Positions 43,459 through 52,320 are shown, numbered from the stretch's first letter. The stretch is DNA of 52,930 nt from Alphaproteobacteria bacterium (GCA_016792565.1 JAEUMK010000013.1:1-52930); one strand, 5' to 3'. A program made the numbers and translations. The notes: generated from the letters alone by a model not told the origin.

Positions 43459-44844
43459 ATGACCGGCACCTTGACCGTCGCGCTCGCCAACCTGCTTGGG
43501 CCGGGGGGCTGGATTCCGCCGGCCGAAGTCGCCGGCTGGCGCGCCTCGCCCTTCCCGGGCGTGAAGCCGCGGGTCGCGGCCGGTATCGCGCGCCCGGCGA
43601 ACGCCGCGGCGGTCGCCGAGGTGCTGAGACTGTGCGGCGCGGCGGGTCAGAAGCTGGTCGTCGCGGGCGGCCTCACCGGCCTCGTCCATGCGACCGACAG
43701 CGCGGCGGACGAGATCGTCCTGTCGCTGGAGCGCCTGACGGCGATCCGCGAGATCGATCCTGTCGGACGAACCATGATCGTCGAGGCCGGCGCGACGATC
43801 CAGGCGGTGCAGGACGCCGCCGAGGCGGCGGGGCTTTTCTATCCGGTCGACTGGGGCGCGCGGGGCTCGGCGACGGTCGGCGGCTCGCTCGCCACCAATG
43901 CCGGCGGCAACCGCGTCATCCGCTGGGGCATGACGCGCGACAGCGTGCTGGGCGCGGAAGTCGCGCTCGCCGACGGCACGCTGCTGCAAGGGCTGAACAC
44001 GCTGGTGAAGAACAACGCCGGCTACGACCTGAAGGACCTCTTCGTCGGCAGCGAAGGCACGCTCGGCGTCATCACCGCCGCGAGCCTCAGGCTGCGCGAG
44101 AAGCCGCAGAGCCACATGGCGGCCTTCGCCGGCGTGCCGTCCTTCGCGGAACTGGCCGCGTTCCTCAAGGCCATGGACCGTTCGCTCGGCGGCACGCTCT
44201 CGGCCTTCGAGGTGATGTGGCCGGAAGCCTACGAGGTGCTGGTCTCGACGCCGGGCACGCAGCCGCCGCTCGCGCCGGGCAGCGCCTTCACGGTGCTGGT
44301 CGAGGCGATGGGCGGCGACCAGGAGGGCGACCAGGCGCGCTTCATGGCGGCGCTGGAGCAGGCGCTCGCCGACGGACTTATCGCCGACGCCGCCGTGGCG
44401 CAGAGCGCGCGCGAGATCGCCGCCTTCTGGGGGGTGCGCGATTCGGTGCTCAACTTCATGCGCATCCGTCCGCTCTTCACCTTCGACGTCTCGCTGCCGA
44501 TCCGCACGATGGAGAGCTACGTCGAGGATCTGCGCGCGGCCGTCGCGGCGCGCTTTGCGGGCGGGCGGACCTTCGTCTTCGGCCATCTCGGCGACGGCAA
44601 TCTCCATGTCCTCGTCGCGCCCGGCGAGGGCCTTCACGAGGCGCGCCACGCGGTCGAGGAACTGGTCTACGGACCGCTCGCGGCGATTCGCGGCTCGGTC
44701 TCGGCCGAGCACGGCATCGGCTTCGAGAAGCGCGCCTGGCTGCATCTGTCGCGCAGCGCCGGGGAGATCGAGGCGATGCGGCGGCTGAAATCGGTCTTCG
44801 ACCCCAACGCCATCCTCAATCCCGGCCGCGTCTTCTCCGCTTGA
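43459..44844 (+). CDS. FAD-linked 2-hydroxyacid dehydrogenase (GlcD/D2HGDH type)
   Basis: A 461-residue VAO-family oxidoreductase. The FAD-binding domain shows VVAGGLTGLVHATD, GGSLATNAGGNRVIRWGM and NNAGYDLKDLFVGSEGTLG; the C-terminal substrate domain has the metal-type histidines in FGHLGDGNLHV and SAEHGIGFEKR. Members oxidise D-lactate, glycolate or D-2-hydroxyglutarate; the layout is closest to D-2-hydroxyglutarate dehydrogenases. GGGAGG precedes the ATG. A transporter gene follows 58 bp downstream, suggesting uptake and oxidation of the same organic acid. Confidence 0.9.
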   Translation: MTGTLTVALANLLGPGGWIPPAEVAGWRASPFPGVKPRVAAGIARPANAAAVAEVLRLCGAAGQKLVVAGGLTGLVHATDSAADEIVLSLERLTAIREIDPVGRTMIVEAGATIQAVQDAAEAAGLFYPVDWGARGSATVGGSLATNAGGNRVIRWGMTRDSVLGAEVALADGTLLQGLNTLVKNNAGYDLKDLFVGSEGTLGVITAASLRLREKPQSHMAAFAGVPSFAELAAFLKAMDRSLGGTLSAFEVMWPEAYEVLVSTPGTQPPLAPGSAFTVLVEAMGGDQEGDQARFMAALEQALADGLIADAAVAQSAREIAAFWGVRDSVLNFMRIRPLFTFDVSLPIRTMESYVEDLRAAVAARFAGGRTFVFGHLGDGNLHVLVAPGEGLHEARHAVEELVYGPLAAIRGSVSAEHGIGFEKRAWLHLSRSAGEIEAMRRLKSVFDPNAILNPGRVFSA

Positions 44845-44902
44845 CCGGCGGGACGGCGCGCTTCACTTGGGGACCGGGGAAGAGAGCCCGGGACCGCACA
44901 GA

Positions 44903-46174
44903 GTGAGCGTCATTCAACAGGCCGCGCCGCCGGCCCGCCGTATCCTGACGGCCAGCCTCGTCGGCACGGCGGTCGAGTTCTACGATTTCTACATCTACGC
45001 GACGGCGGCCTCGCTGGTCTTCGGGCCGCTGTTCTTTCCCTCGTCGTCGCCGTCGGCGCAGCTGATGCTGTCCTACGCCACCTTCGCCATCGCCTTCTTC
45101 GCGCGGCCGGTGGGGGCGGCGGCGTTCGGCCATTTCGGCGACCGCATCGGGCGCAAGTCGACGCTGGTCGCCTCGCTGCTGATGATGGGGCTCTCGACCT
45201 TCTTCATCGCCTTCCTGCCGACCTACGCCATGGCGGGTTGGGTCGCGCCGGCGCTGCTGTGCCTGCTGCGCTTCGGTCAGGGCTTCGGGCTCGGCGGCGA
45301 ATGGGGCGGCGCGGCGCTGCTGGCGGTGGAGAACGCGCCGCCCGGCTGGCGCGGGCGCTACGGCATGTTTCCCCAGCTCGGCGCGCCGATCGGCTTCATC
45401 GCCGCGAACGGCCTCTTCCTGCTGCTGGGGCTGATCCTGACGCCGGAGGATTTCCTGTCGTGGGGCTGGCGGCTGCCCTTCCTCGCCTCGATCGTCCTCG
45501 TCGGCGTCGGCCTCTGGGTCCGCCTCAGCCTGACCGAGACGCCGGCCTTCGAGGCGGCGCTCGCCGCAGCGCCGCCGCCCCGCGTGCCGCTCGGCGAACT
45601 CCTGATGCGCCATCCGCTGGCGACGCTCGCCGGCACCTTCGCGGTCGTCGCCTGCTTCGCGATCTTCTATCTCACCACCGCCTTCGCGCTCGGCTACGGC
45701 ACGGCGACGCTGGGCTATGCGCGCGAGACCTTTCTCTCCGTCCAGCTCGGCGCGATCGGCTTCATGGCGGCCGGTATTCTCCTCGCCGGCTGGTGGTCGG
45801 ACATGGCGACGCCGCGCCGCGTGCTGATGATTGGCTGCATCCTCACGGTGGGCGCGGGCTTCCTGCTGGGGCCGATGATGGGAGCGGGCTCGCTCGTCCT
45901 CATCTGGGCGTTCCTGTCGCTCGCCCTGTTCCTGATGGGCCTCGTCTACGGGCCGCTCGGCGCGTTCCTGCCGGGTCTCTTTCCGGCGCGGGTGCGCTAT
46001 ACCGGCGTCTCGATGGCCTTCAATGTCGGCGGCATCATCGGCGGCGGTCTCGCCCCGATGGCCGCCCAGATGCTGGCCGAGGCTGGGGGCCTCGCCTATG
46101 TCGGGCTCTATCTCAGCGCCGCCGCGCTGATCAGCCTGCTGGCGCTGGCGACGCTGCGGCGGCCGGCCCTCTAG
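44903..46174 (+). CDS. MFS transporter, metabolite:H+ symporter (MHS) family
   Basis: A 423-residue permease with about twelve membrane segments. The MHS hallmarks are EFYDFYIYATAASLVFGPLFF at the N-terminus and the loop FGDRIGRKSTL between helices 2 and 3, plus RFGQGFGLGGEWGGAA. Substrates in the family include shikimate, proline/betaine, citrate and ketoglutarate; here the preceding 2-hydroxyacid dehydrogenase hints at an organic acid. I use the GTG at 44903 because the upstream frame is unlike the family. Confidence 0.9.
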   Translation: MSVIQQAAPPARRILTASLVGTAVEFYDFYIYATAASLVFGPLFFPSSSPSAQLMLSYATFAIAFFARPVGAAAFGHFGDRIGRKSTLVASLLMMGLSTFFIAFLPTYAMAGWVAPALLCLLRFGQGFGLGGEWGGAALLAVENAPPGWRGRYGMFPQLGAPIGFIAANGLFLLLGLILTPEDFLSWGWRLPFLASIVLVGVGLWVRLSLTETPAFEAALAAAPPPRVPLGELLMRHPLATLAGTFAVVACFAIFYLTTAFALGYGTATLGYARETFLSVQLGAIGFMAAGILLAGWWSDMATPRRVLMIGCILTVGAGFLLGPMMGAGSLVLIWAFLSLALFLMGLVYGPLGAFLPGLFPARVRYTGVSMAFNVGGIIGGGLAPMAAQMLAEAGGLAYVGLYLSAAALISLLALATLRRPAL

Positions 46175-46183
46175 GCGCGGCGG

Positions 46184-46975
46184 TCAGTCGAACAGGCGCC
46201 GCTCGATCCGCTCGCGCAAGGCCCGGTCGATGCCCAGCGTGTCCCGCAGATAGGTCTCCACGCCGCCATAGGCCGCCTCGATCACGCCGAACGCGCGGTC
46301 GAGATATTCGGCCTCGACGCCCATCAGGACATGCATGGTGTCTAGGTCCGGCGCGCGGCCGCGCTGCTTGGCGATCTCCTCGGCCCAGAGCGGGGCGTGC
46401 ACGGCGAAGCTGTCGGGGTCGTTGGTCAGCAGGTAGTCGGCGACGATGTCGTCGCGGTGCACGCCGGCGACGAGGTGGGTCAGCGCGACGATCAGGCCCG
46501 TGCGGTCCTTGCCCGCGGCGCAGTGGACGACGACCGGGCCATCGCTCTCGGCCAGAGCCTGGAAATAGCGCGCATAGAGATCGTGCAGCCGCGGCAGCGT
46601 CGGCGCGCGTTCGTAGTAGCGGCGATGATAGCCGCGGATCCCCTCGGCCGAGAGATCCCACTCCTCCATGAAGCCGTGCCAGCTTTCCTTGCCGGCCCCC
46701 TCGTCGTCGTCGTGGTTCTCGATGACCGCGGCGTTGAAATCGGTCCAGCGGCGCGACGGCATGCGGGTCCGCTCCTCCGGCCGGCGCAGATCGACGATGG
46801 CCCCGATCCCCAGGCCCGCAAGATGGTCGAGATCCTCGTCGCTGGCATGGGCGTAATGGGCGGAGCGGAAGAAGCGTCCCCGCGCCATCCGCCCGGCATG
46901 TCCGCGATAGCCGCCGAAGTCGCGAAAGTTGCGCACGCCCTCGAAGGCGCGCTTGCGGCTGAAGGAGTTGGGCAT
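46184..46975 (-). CDS. Tyrosine-protein phosphatase (IphP-like)
   Basis: A 263-residue phosphatase with the CX5R signature HCAAGKDRTG (Cys152, Arg158) and the N-terminal NFRDFGGY motif typical of the Y_phosphatase3/IphP group. The general acid may lie in the acidic loop NHDDDEGAG (about 87-95). No signal peptide. Substrate (phosphotyrosine, phosphoinositide or other) is unknown. It converges with the MHS transporter and is divergent from ecm across a repeat-rich gap. Confidence 0.9.
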   Translation of the reverse strand: MPNSFSRKRAFEGVRNFRDFGGYRGHAGRMARGRFFRSAHYAHASDEDLDHLAGLGIGAIVDLRRPEERTRMPSRRWTDFNAAVIENHDDDEGAGKESWHGFMEEWDLSAEGIRGYHRRYYERAPTLPRLHDLYARYFQALAESDGPVVVHCAAGKDRTGLIVALTHLVAGVHRDDIVADYLLTNDPDSFAVHAPLWAEEIAKQRGRAPDLDTMHVLMGVEAEYLDRAFGVIEAAYGGVETYLRDTLGIDRALRERIERRLFD

Positions 46976-47012
46976 GGCGGACCTTGCTGGGCTGATTCCG
47001 GCTGGCGCCTTT

Positions 47013-47055
47013 CTAGAGCCCTTTGCGTTCCGATGGAATCGGAACGGGGCTCTAG
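47013..47055. repeat. 43-bp palindromic intergenic element
   Basis: CTAGAGCCC and GGGCTCTAG form the outer arms and CGTTCCGAT/ATCGGAACG the inner arms of a long stem-loop. It directly precedes the second copy of the 49-bp dispersed repeat, making a 102-bp composite. Related CTAGAGC...GCTCTAG elements occur widely in Hyphomicrobiales. Confidence 0.8.
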
Positions 47056-47065
47056 GTCTTTGATC

Positions 47066-47114
47066 GAGCATCATCTTCTCGAAGAACCGGAGTCCACTTC
47101 TTCGGATGATGCTC
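47066..47114. repeat. Dispersed 49-bp palindromic repeat, copy 2
   Basis: Same element as 33215-33263: GAGCATCATC...GATGATGCTC with TTCTCGAAGAA and TTCTTCGG inner arms. It lies about 150 bp before the ecm start. Orientation relative to the copy near mcd is the same on the plus strand. Confidence 0.85.
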
Positions 47115-47192
47115 CGGCGGCCCCGGCGGCGGGCACCATCGCGCGCGGCACGGCGGGTCGCGATTGGCATTATCTTTCGGCGGGCGGGGCCT

Positions 47193-47219
47193 CTTGATAA
47201 TAATCTGACAAACTATCAT
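47193..47219 (+). promoter_or_regulatory. AT-rich candidate ecm promoter/operator
   Basis: An isolated AT-rich island holds CTTGAT and, 15 nt on, TATCAT, about 45 bp before the ecm ATG. TGATA and TATCA at its ends form an inverted repeat (47195-47218). It is the only promoter-like sequence in the gap after the repeats. Confidence 0.4.
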
Positions 47220-47261
47220 TGTGCAGCGCAGCGAGGCGCCCCGAGAGCGCGCGAGGTGGAC

Positions 47262-49232
47262 ATGGCCGACAAACCCTGGATTTTCCGCACCTATGCCGGC
47301 CATTCGACGGCCGCGAAATCCAATGCGCTCTATCGCGGCAATCTCGCCAAGGGCCAGACCGGCCTTTCCATCGCCTTCGATCTGCCGACCCAGACCGGCT
47401 ACGACAGCGACCACGTGCTCGCCAGGGGCGAGGTCGGCAAGGTCGGCGTGCCGGTCGCCCATCTGGGCGACATGCGGGCGCTGTTCGACCAGATCCCGAT
47501 CTCGGCCATGAACACCTCGATGACCATCAACGCGACCGCGCCCTGGCTGCTGGCGCTCTATGTCGCGGCGGCGGACGAGCAGGGCGCGCCGCGCGCCGCC
47601 CTCCAGGGCACGACGCAGAACGACCTCATCAAGGAATACCTGTCGCGCGGCACCTACATCTTTCCGCCCAAGCCCTCGCTCCGCCTCATCACCGACATGA
47701 TCGGCTGGACGACCGGGGAACTGCCGAAGTGGAACCCGATGAACGTCTGCTCGTATCATCTCCAGGAAGCGGGGGCGGGGCCGGTGGAGGAGGCGGCCTT
47801 CGCGCTGGCGACGGCGACGAGCGTGCTGAACGCGCTCCAGGCCGATCCTTCCATTCCCGCCGACAAGTTCGCCCAGGCGGTCGGGCGCATCTCGTTCTTC
47901 GTCAATGCGGGCGTCAGGTTCATCACCGAGATCTGCAAGCTGCGGGCAATGGGCGAACTGTGGGACGAGCTGTGCGCCGGGCGCTACGGCGTCACCGACC
48001 CGAAGCTGCGCCTCTTCCGCTATGGCGTGCAGGTGAACTCGCTCGGCCTCACCGAGCCGCAGCCCGAAAACAACGTCTATCGCATCCTCTTCGGGATGCT
48101 GGGCGTCACGCTGTCGAAGAAGGCGCGGGCCCGCGCCGTGCAGCTGCCCGCCTGGAACGAGGCGATGGGCCTGCCGCGCCCGTGGGACCAGCAATGGTCG
48201 CTGCGCCTGCAGCAGATCGCCGCCTTCGAGACCGACATGCTGGACTATGACGACATCTTCGACGGCAGCCATGTCATCGAGGCGAAGGTCGCGCAGATGA
48301 AGGCGGAGATCTCGGCCGAACTCGCGCGCATCGAGGCGATGGGCGGGGCGGCGACCGAAGAAGCCATCGTCTACATGAAGGAGAGCCTCGTCGCCGCGAA
48401 CGCGGCGCGGGTCGCGGCCATCGAGGCGGGCGACATCAAGGTGGTCGGCGTCAACGCCTGGCGCGAGACCGCGCCCTCGCCGCTGGGCGAGGGGGTAGAC
48501 GCCATCATGACCGTCGAGCCCGGCGTCGAGGCCGACCAGGTGGCGCGGCTCGACGCCTGGCGCGCGGCGCGCGACGGCGCTGAGGCGGCGAAGGCGCTGA
48601 ACGAGCTGGAGGCGGCGGCGCGCTCGGGCGCGAACATCATGCCGCCGTCCATTGCCTGCGCGAAGGCGGGGGTGACGACCGGCGAGTGGGCCGACGCGCT
48701 GCGCCGCGTGTTCGGCCAGTACCGCGCCCCCACCGGCCTTGCGAAAATCGCCCGCCTTTCCAACGATCCCGGCATCGTCGCGGTGCGAGACGAGGTGGCG
48801 GCGCTCTCGGCCAGGCTGGGGCGGCCGCTCACCTTCCTCGTCGCCAAGCCCGGCCTCGACGGCCATTCCAACGGCGCCGAGCAGATCGCCACGCGGGCCC
48901 GCGAGGTCGGCATGAACGCGCTCTATGACGGCATCCGCTTCACGCCCGCCGAGATCGCCGAGCAGGCGGCGAAGAGCGGCGCCCATGTCGTCGGCCTCTC
49001 GATCCTCTCAGGGTCCCATGTCGCGCTCGCCGAGGCGGTGCTGGCCGAACTGCGCCAGCGCGGCCTCGACCTGCCGGTGGTGGCGGGCGGCATCATCCCG
49101 CCGGAGGACGCGGCGCGGCTGAAGGCGGCGGGGATCGCGGCGGTCTATACGCCCAAGGATTTCGAGCTGACCGGCATCATGCGCGGCGTCGTCGCCATCG
49201 CGGCGCAGGCGGCGGGCGACAAGGCGGCCTGA
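47262..49232 (+). CDS. ecm: Ethylmalonyl-CoA mutase
   Basis: The adenosylcobalamin-dependent mutase that rearranges ethylmalonyl-CoA to methylsuccinyl-CoA (formerly MeaA). The 656-residue single-chain protein starts PWIFRTYAGHSTAAKSNALY and has SIAFDLPTQTGYDSDH, then the C-terminal B12-binding domain with the DxHxxG motif DGHSNG (lower-ligand His535), GLSILSGSH and VAGGIIPPED. These match Ecm and differ from methylmalonyl-CoA mutase, which has a longer N-terminus. GAGG precedes the ATG. It is followed by an acyl-CoA dehydrogenase gene. Confidence 0.95.
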   Translation: MADKPWIFRTYAGHSTAAKSNALYRGNLAKGQTGLSIAFDLPTQTGYDSDHVLARGEVGKVGVPVAHLGDMRALFDQIPISAMNTSMTINATAPWLLALYVAAADEQGAPRAALQGTTQNDLIKEYLSRGTYIFPPKPSLRLITDMIGWTTGELPKWNPMNVCSYHLQEAGAGPVEEAAFALATATSVLNALQADPSIPADKFAQAVGRISFFVNAGVRFITEICKLRAMGELWDELCAGRYGVTDPKLRLFRYGVQVNSLGLTEPQPENNVYRILFGMLGVTLSKKARARAVQLPAWNEAMGLPRPWDQQWSLRLQQIAAFETDMLDYDDIFDGSHVIEAKVAQMKAEISAELARIEAMGGAATEEAIVYMKESLVAANAARVAAIEAGDIKVVGVNAWRETAPSPLGEGVDAIMTVEPGVEADQVARLDAWRAARDGAEAAKALNELEAAARSGANIMPPSIACAKAGVTTGEWADALRRVFGQYRAPTGLAKIARLSNDPGIVAVRDEVAALSARLGRPLTFLVAKPGLDGHSNGAEQIATRAREVGMNALYDGIRFTPAEIAEQAAKSGAHVVGLSILSGSHVALAEAVLAELRQRGLDLPVVAGGIIPPEDAARLKAAGIAAVYTPKDFELTGIMRGVVAIAAQAAGDKAA

Positions 49233-49266
49233 CGCGCTTCTCGCCGCGGCGGATGACAGCGCGGAG

Positions 49267-49290
49267 GACGCCGGTGCATAAACCGGCGTC
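49267..49290. terminator. Hairpin between ecm and acyl-CoA dehydrogenase
   Basis: A perfect 9-bp stem GACGCCGGT/ACCGGCGTC with a 6-nt loop, 34 bp after the ecm stop and 21 bp before the next start. No T-tract follows; it may attenuate readthrough or process the mRNA. Confidence 0.5.
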
Positions 49291-49311
49291 AACCATCGAA
49301 AGTCCCATCCC

Positions 49312-50490
49312 ATGATCGACCTTACCCGCGGCCAGCGCGAAACCGAGATCGCGGCGCGCGTCGACGCCTTCATCCGCGATGTCGTGATCCCCTACGAGAA
49401 CGACCCGCGCATCGGCCATCACGGGCCGTCGGACGAGCTCAGCTACGAACTGAAGGAAAAGGCCCGCGCCGCCGGCCTGCTCTCGCCCCATGTCGGGGAA
49501 GAATTCGGCGGCATGGGCCTCAAGCACCGCGAGATCGCGACCGTCTTCCGCGCCGCCGGCTATTCGATGCTCGGCCCCGTCGCGCTCAACATCATGGCCC
49601 CCGACGAGGGCAACATGGCGCTGCTGGAGAAGGTCGCCTCGGCCGCCCAGAAGGAGCACTTCCTGCGCCCGCTCGCGGCGGGGCGCACGCGCTCGGCCTT
49701 CTTCATGACCGAGCCGGACGGCGGCGCGGGCTCGGACCCCTCGATGATGAAGACGACCGCCCGCCAGGACGGCAATCACTGGGTCATTTCGGGCCGCAAG
49801 ACCCTCATCACCGGCGCGGACGGGGCGACGGTCGGCATCGTCATGGCGAAGACCGAGGAAGGCGCGACGCTCTTTCTCTGCGATCTGCCCGATCCCGCGA
49901 TCCGCATCGAACGGGTGCTCGACACCATCGACCGCACCATGCCGGGCGGTCACAGCGTCATCACCATCGACGGTCTGCGCGTCACGTCCGACCAGGTGCT
50001 GGGCGAGGTCGGGCAGGGCTTCAAATACGCCCAGGTCCGCCTGGCGCCGGCCCGCCTGACCCATTGCATGCGCTGGTGGGGGGCGGCGCGGCGGGCGCAC
50101 GACATCGCCACCGCCTATGCGATGCAGCGCCACGCCTTCGGCAAGGCGCTGATCGACCATGAAGGCGTCGGCTTCATGCTGGCCGACAATCTGATCGACC
50201 TGAAGCAGGCCGAACTGATGATCGACTGGTGCGCGTGGGTGCTCGACAACGCCGGCCATGGCGCGGGCGGGGCGGAATCCTCCATCGCCAAGGTCGCGGT
50301 CTCGGAAGCGCTCTTCCGCATCGCCGACCGCTGCGTGCAGATCCTCGGCGGCACCGGCGTCACCGACGATACGCCGGTGCACCAGATCTTCCGCGACATC
50401 CGCGCCTTCCGCATCTATGACGGCCCGACCGAAGTCCACAAATGGTCGCTGGCCAAGAAGATCAAGCGCGAGGCGAAGGCGTCCGCCTGA
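49312..50490 (+). CDS. Acyl-CoA dehydrogenase
   Basis: A 392-residue acyl-CoA dehydrogenase: EEFGGMGLKHREIA, FAD/substrate motif FFMTEPDGGAGSDPS, WVISGRKTLITGA and the C-terminal QILGGTGVTDDTPVHQIFRDIRAF region. The sequence resembles ACAD10/11-like or medium/branched-chain enzymes; the substrate cannot be fixed. It follows ecm by 79 bp with a hairpin between. It would need ETF, encoded at 26.5-28.2 kb. Confidence 0.9.
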   Translation: MIDLTRGQRETEIAARVDAFIRDVVIPYENDPRIGHHGPSDELSYELKEKARAAGLLSPHVGEEFGGMGLKHREIATVFRAAGYSMLGPVALNIMAPDEGNMALLEKVASAAQKEHFLRPLAAGRTRSAFFMTEPDGGAGSDPSMMKTTARQDGNHWVISGRKTLITGADGATVGIVMAKTEEGATLFLCDLPDPAIRIERVLDTIDRTMPGGHSVITIDGLRVTSDQVLGEVGQGFKYAQVRLAPARLTHCMRWWGAARRAHDIATAYAMQRHAFGKALIDHEGVGFMLADNLIDLKQAELMIDWCAWVLDNAGHGAGGAESSIAKVAVSEALFRIADRCVQILGGTGVTDDTPVHQIFRDIRAFRIYDGPTEVHKWSLAKKIKREAKASA

Positions 50491-50503
50491 AGCGGGCGGC
50501 GTC

Positions 50504-50971
50504 TCAGTCGCCGCTTTCCTGCGGGCGGTCGGGGCTGCCGATGTCGAGCGAGAATTTGTAGCCGCCGTCCGGTTGCAGCGCCCAGATGGTGACATAGCTG
50601 CCGGCCGACTTGCGCGTCGTGCCGTCCTCGCCCTTGGGGCTCTCATAGGCCCAGCGGCCATGCGTGAAGCCCATCGTGCCGTCGGCCGAGGCGACGGCCT
50701 CGACCGGCGCCCAGGTCAGCGTGCCGCCCTGGGCGTATTGCGCGGCCATCAGCTCGCGGACCTCCGCGGGCCCGGAGACGATCTTCTCCTCGCCCCGGAA
50801 CATGCGCGCGTCCGGCGCGGCATAGGCTTCGAAGGCGGCCGCGATGCCGTCTTTCTGCGCCAGATCGTTGAAGGCGGTGTCGGCGGCGATCATCGCGTCC
50901 TCGGCCGGACCGGCGAGGGCGGGGGCCGCCAGGCAGCTTACAGCGGCGAAGGCGAGCAGGGTGCGGCGCAT
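50504..50971 (-). CDS. Exported NTF2-like (DUF4440/SnoaL) protein
   Basis: A 155-residue protein with a signal peptide (ending LAG, about residue 21) and an NTF2-like cone fold suggested by DTAFNDLAQKDGIAAAFEAY, ARMFRGEEKIVSGPAEVRELM and the C-terminal W-rich strands (GRWAYESPKG...SYVTIWALQPDG). Such domains bind small hydrophobic ligands or act as isomerase-like enzymes; no catalytic pair is certain. It lies 11 bp downstream of gluQ. Confidence 0.85.
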   Translation of the reverse strand: MRRTLLAFAAVSCLAAPALAGPAEDAMIAADTAFNDLAQKDGIAAAFEAYAAPDARMFRGEEKIVSGPAEVRELMAAQYAQGGTLTWAPVEAVASADGTMGFTHGRWAYESPKGEDGTTRKSAGSYVTIWALQPDGGYKFSLDIGSPDRPQESGD

Positions 50972-50982
50972 GGCGTGTCTCC

Positions 50983-51825
50983 TCAGGGCGATGCAGCAAA
51001 GCCCAGCCGGGCGCGCAAGTCTGCGGCCGAAACGCCGCGCGCCTTCACATCTCTGAGAGCTTCGGCCCCATCGCGCTTGGCGAGCCGCCGCCCGTCCGGT
51101 CCGGTCAGCAGGGGGTGATGCCGATAGGCGGGTTCCGGCAGGCCGAGCAGGTCCTGCAACAGGCGATGGATGAAGCTGGCGGGCAGCAGATCCTCGCCCC
51201 GCGTCACCAGCGTCACGCCCTGCAGCGCGTCGTCCACGGTGACGGCGAGGTGGTAGCTCGCCGGCACGTCCTTGCGCGCCAGCACGACGTCGCCGAAGAC
51301 GGCCGGCGCCGCCGGCATCCGCAGCCCGCTTTCCGCCATGGTCAGCGGTCCCGTCCGGGCGATCGCCCGGGCCATGTCGAGCCGCAGCGCATAGGGCTCG
51401 CCGGCCGCGATGCGGCTTGCGCGCTCGGCCGCGTCGAGCCTCCGGCACGTCCCGGGATAGAGCGGCCCGTCCGGTCCGTGCGGCGCGCCGGCGCTCGCCG
51501 CGACCTCGGCGGCGATCTCCTTGCGGGTGCAGAAGCAGGGATAGGTCAGGCCCATCGCGTCCAGCCGGGCGAGCGCGGCGCGGTAGTCGCCGAAATGCTC
51601 CGACTGCCGCCGCACCGGGCTCTCCCAGGCGAGGCCGAGCCAGGCGAGGTCCTCGTAGATCGCCGCCTCGAAGGCCGGACGGCAGCGCGTGGCGTCGATA
51701 TCCTCGATGCGCAGCAGGAAGCGGCCGCCGGCCGCGCGCGCCGCCTCGGCCGCGACCAGCGCCGAATAGGCGTGGCCGGTGTGGAGATAGCCGGTCGGCG
51801 AAGGGGCGAAGCGGGTGACGATCAT
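50983..51825 (-). CDS. gluQ: Glutamyl-Q tRNA(Asp) synthetase
   Basis: A 280-residue truncated GluRS paralogue that glutamylates queuosine in the wobble position of tRNA-Asp. It has the HIGH-type motif SPTGYLHTGHA, the zinc ligands CFC...Y...C (CFCTRKE, then YPGTC) and the KMSKS variant RLAKRDGA; the anticodon-binding domain is absent, as expected. It is divergent from the DUF1761 gene with 59 bp between starts. Confidence 0.94.
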   Translation of the reverse strand: MIVTRFAPSPTGYLHTGHAYSALVAAEAARAAGGRFLLRIEDIDATRCRPAFEAAIYEDLAWLGLAWESPVRRQSEHFGDYRAALARLDAMGLTYPCFCTRKEIAAEVAASAGAPHGPDGPLYPGTCRRLDAAERASRIAAGEPYALRLDMARAIARTGPLTMAESGLRMPAAPAVFGDVVLARKDVPASYHLAVTVDDALQGVTLVTRGEDLLPASFIHRLLQDLLGLPEPAYRHHPLLTGPDGRRLAKRDGAEALRDVKARGVSAADLRARLGFAASP

Positions 51826-51884
51826 CGAATTCGGGCGCAGGATGCCGGGCGCTGCCTGGTTGGCGAAAGACCTTGGAGGGTGAC

Positions 51885-52283
51885 ATGCCGGAGATCAATT
51901 GGCTGGGTTCGCTGGCGGCGGGGATCGCCGGCTTCATGCTGGGCGCGCTCTGGTATTCGCCGCTGCTCTTCTCCCGGCGCTGGCAGGCGGAAACCGGGGT
52001 CGGCGGGCCGAAGCCGATCCGCTATCCCTTCGCGGTGCCGATGATCGCCTCGGTCGTCATCGCCATCGTCGGCGCGATGGCGCTGTCGGCGCTGATCGGC
52101 CCGGTACCCAGCGTGAAGGGTGCGGTCATCGTCGGCGGCGTGATCGGCCTTTTCTGCGTCGCCCCGGCGATCGCGATGAACGGGCTGTTCGGCCAGGACA
52201 GCCCGGCGCTGATCGCCATCCACGCGCTCTACCCGGCGCTCCAGTTCGCGCTGATGGGGCTGATCCTCGCGCTGATGAGCTGA
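51885..52283 (+). CDS. DUF1761 membrane protein
   Basis: A 132-residue protein with four hydrophobic segments (about 5-25, 48-70, 75-95, 105-128) and the DUF1761 start INWLGSLAAGIAGFMLGALWYSP. Function unknown. GGAGGG lies 4 nt before the ATG at 51885; a TTG 12 nt upstream is not needed. Confidence 0.88.
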   Translation: MPEINWLGSLAAGIAGFMLGALWYSPLLFSRRWQAETGVGGPKPIRYPFAVPMIASVVIAIVGAMALSALIGPVPSVKGAVIVGGVIGLFCVAPAIAMNGLFGQDSPALIAIHALYPALQFALMGLILALMS

Positions 52284-52320
52284 TCTGGATCGGCCGCGCC
52301 GGGTCTGCGATACCGCGCTG

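Noticed and set aside
46976-47261. Cobalamin riboswitch upstream of ecm
   Set aside because: The region is filled by two palindromic repeats and an AT-rich promoter-like island; no B12-box-like GCCACTG sequence is visible. The same holds for the region before the HIG1/adenosyltransferase genes.
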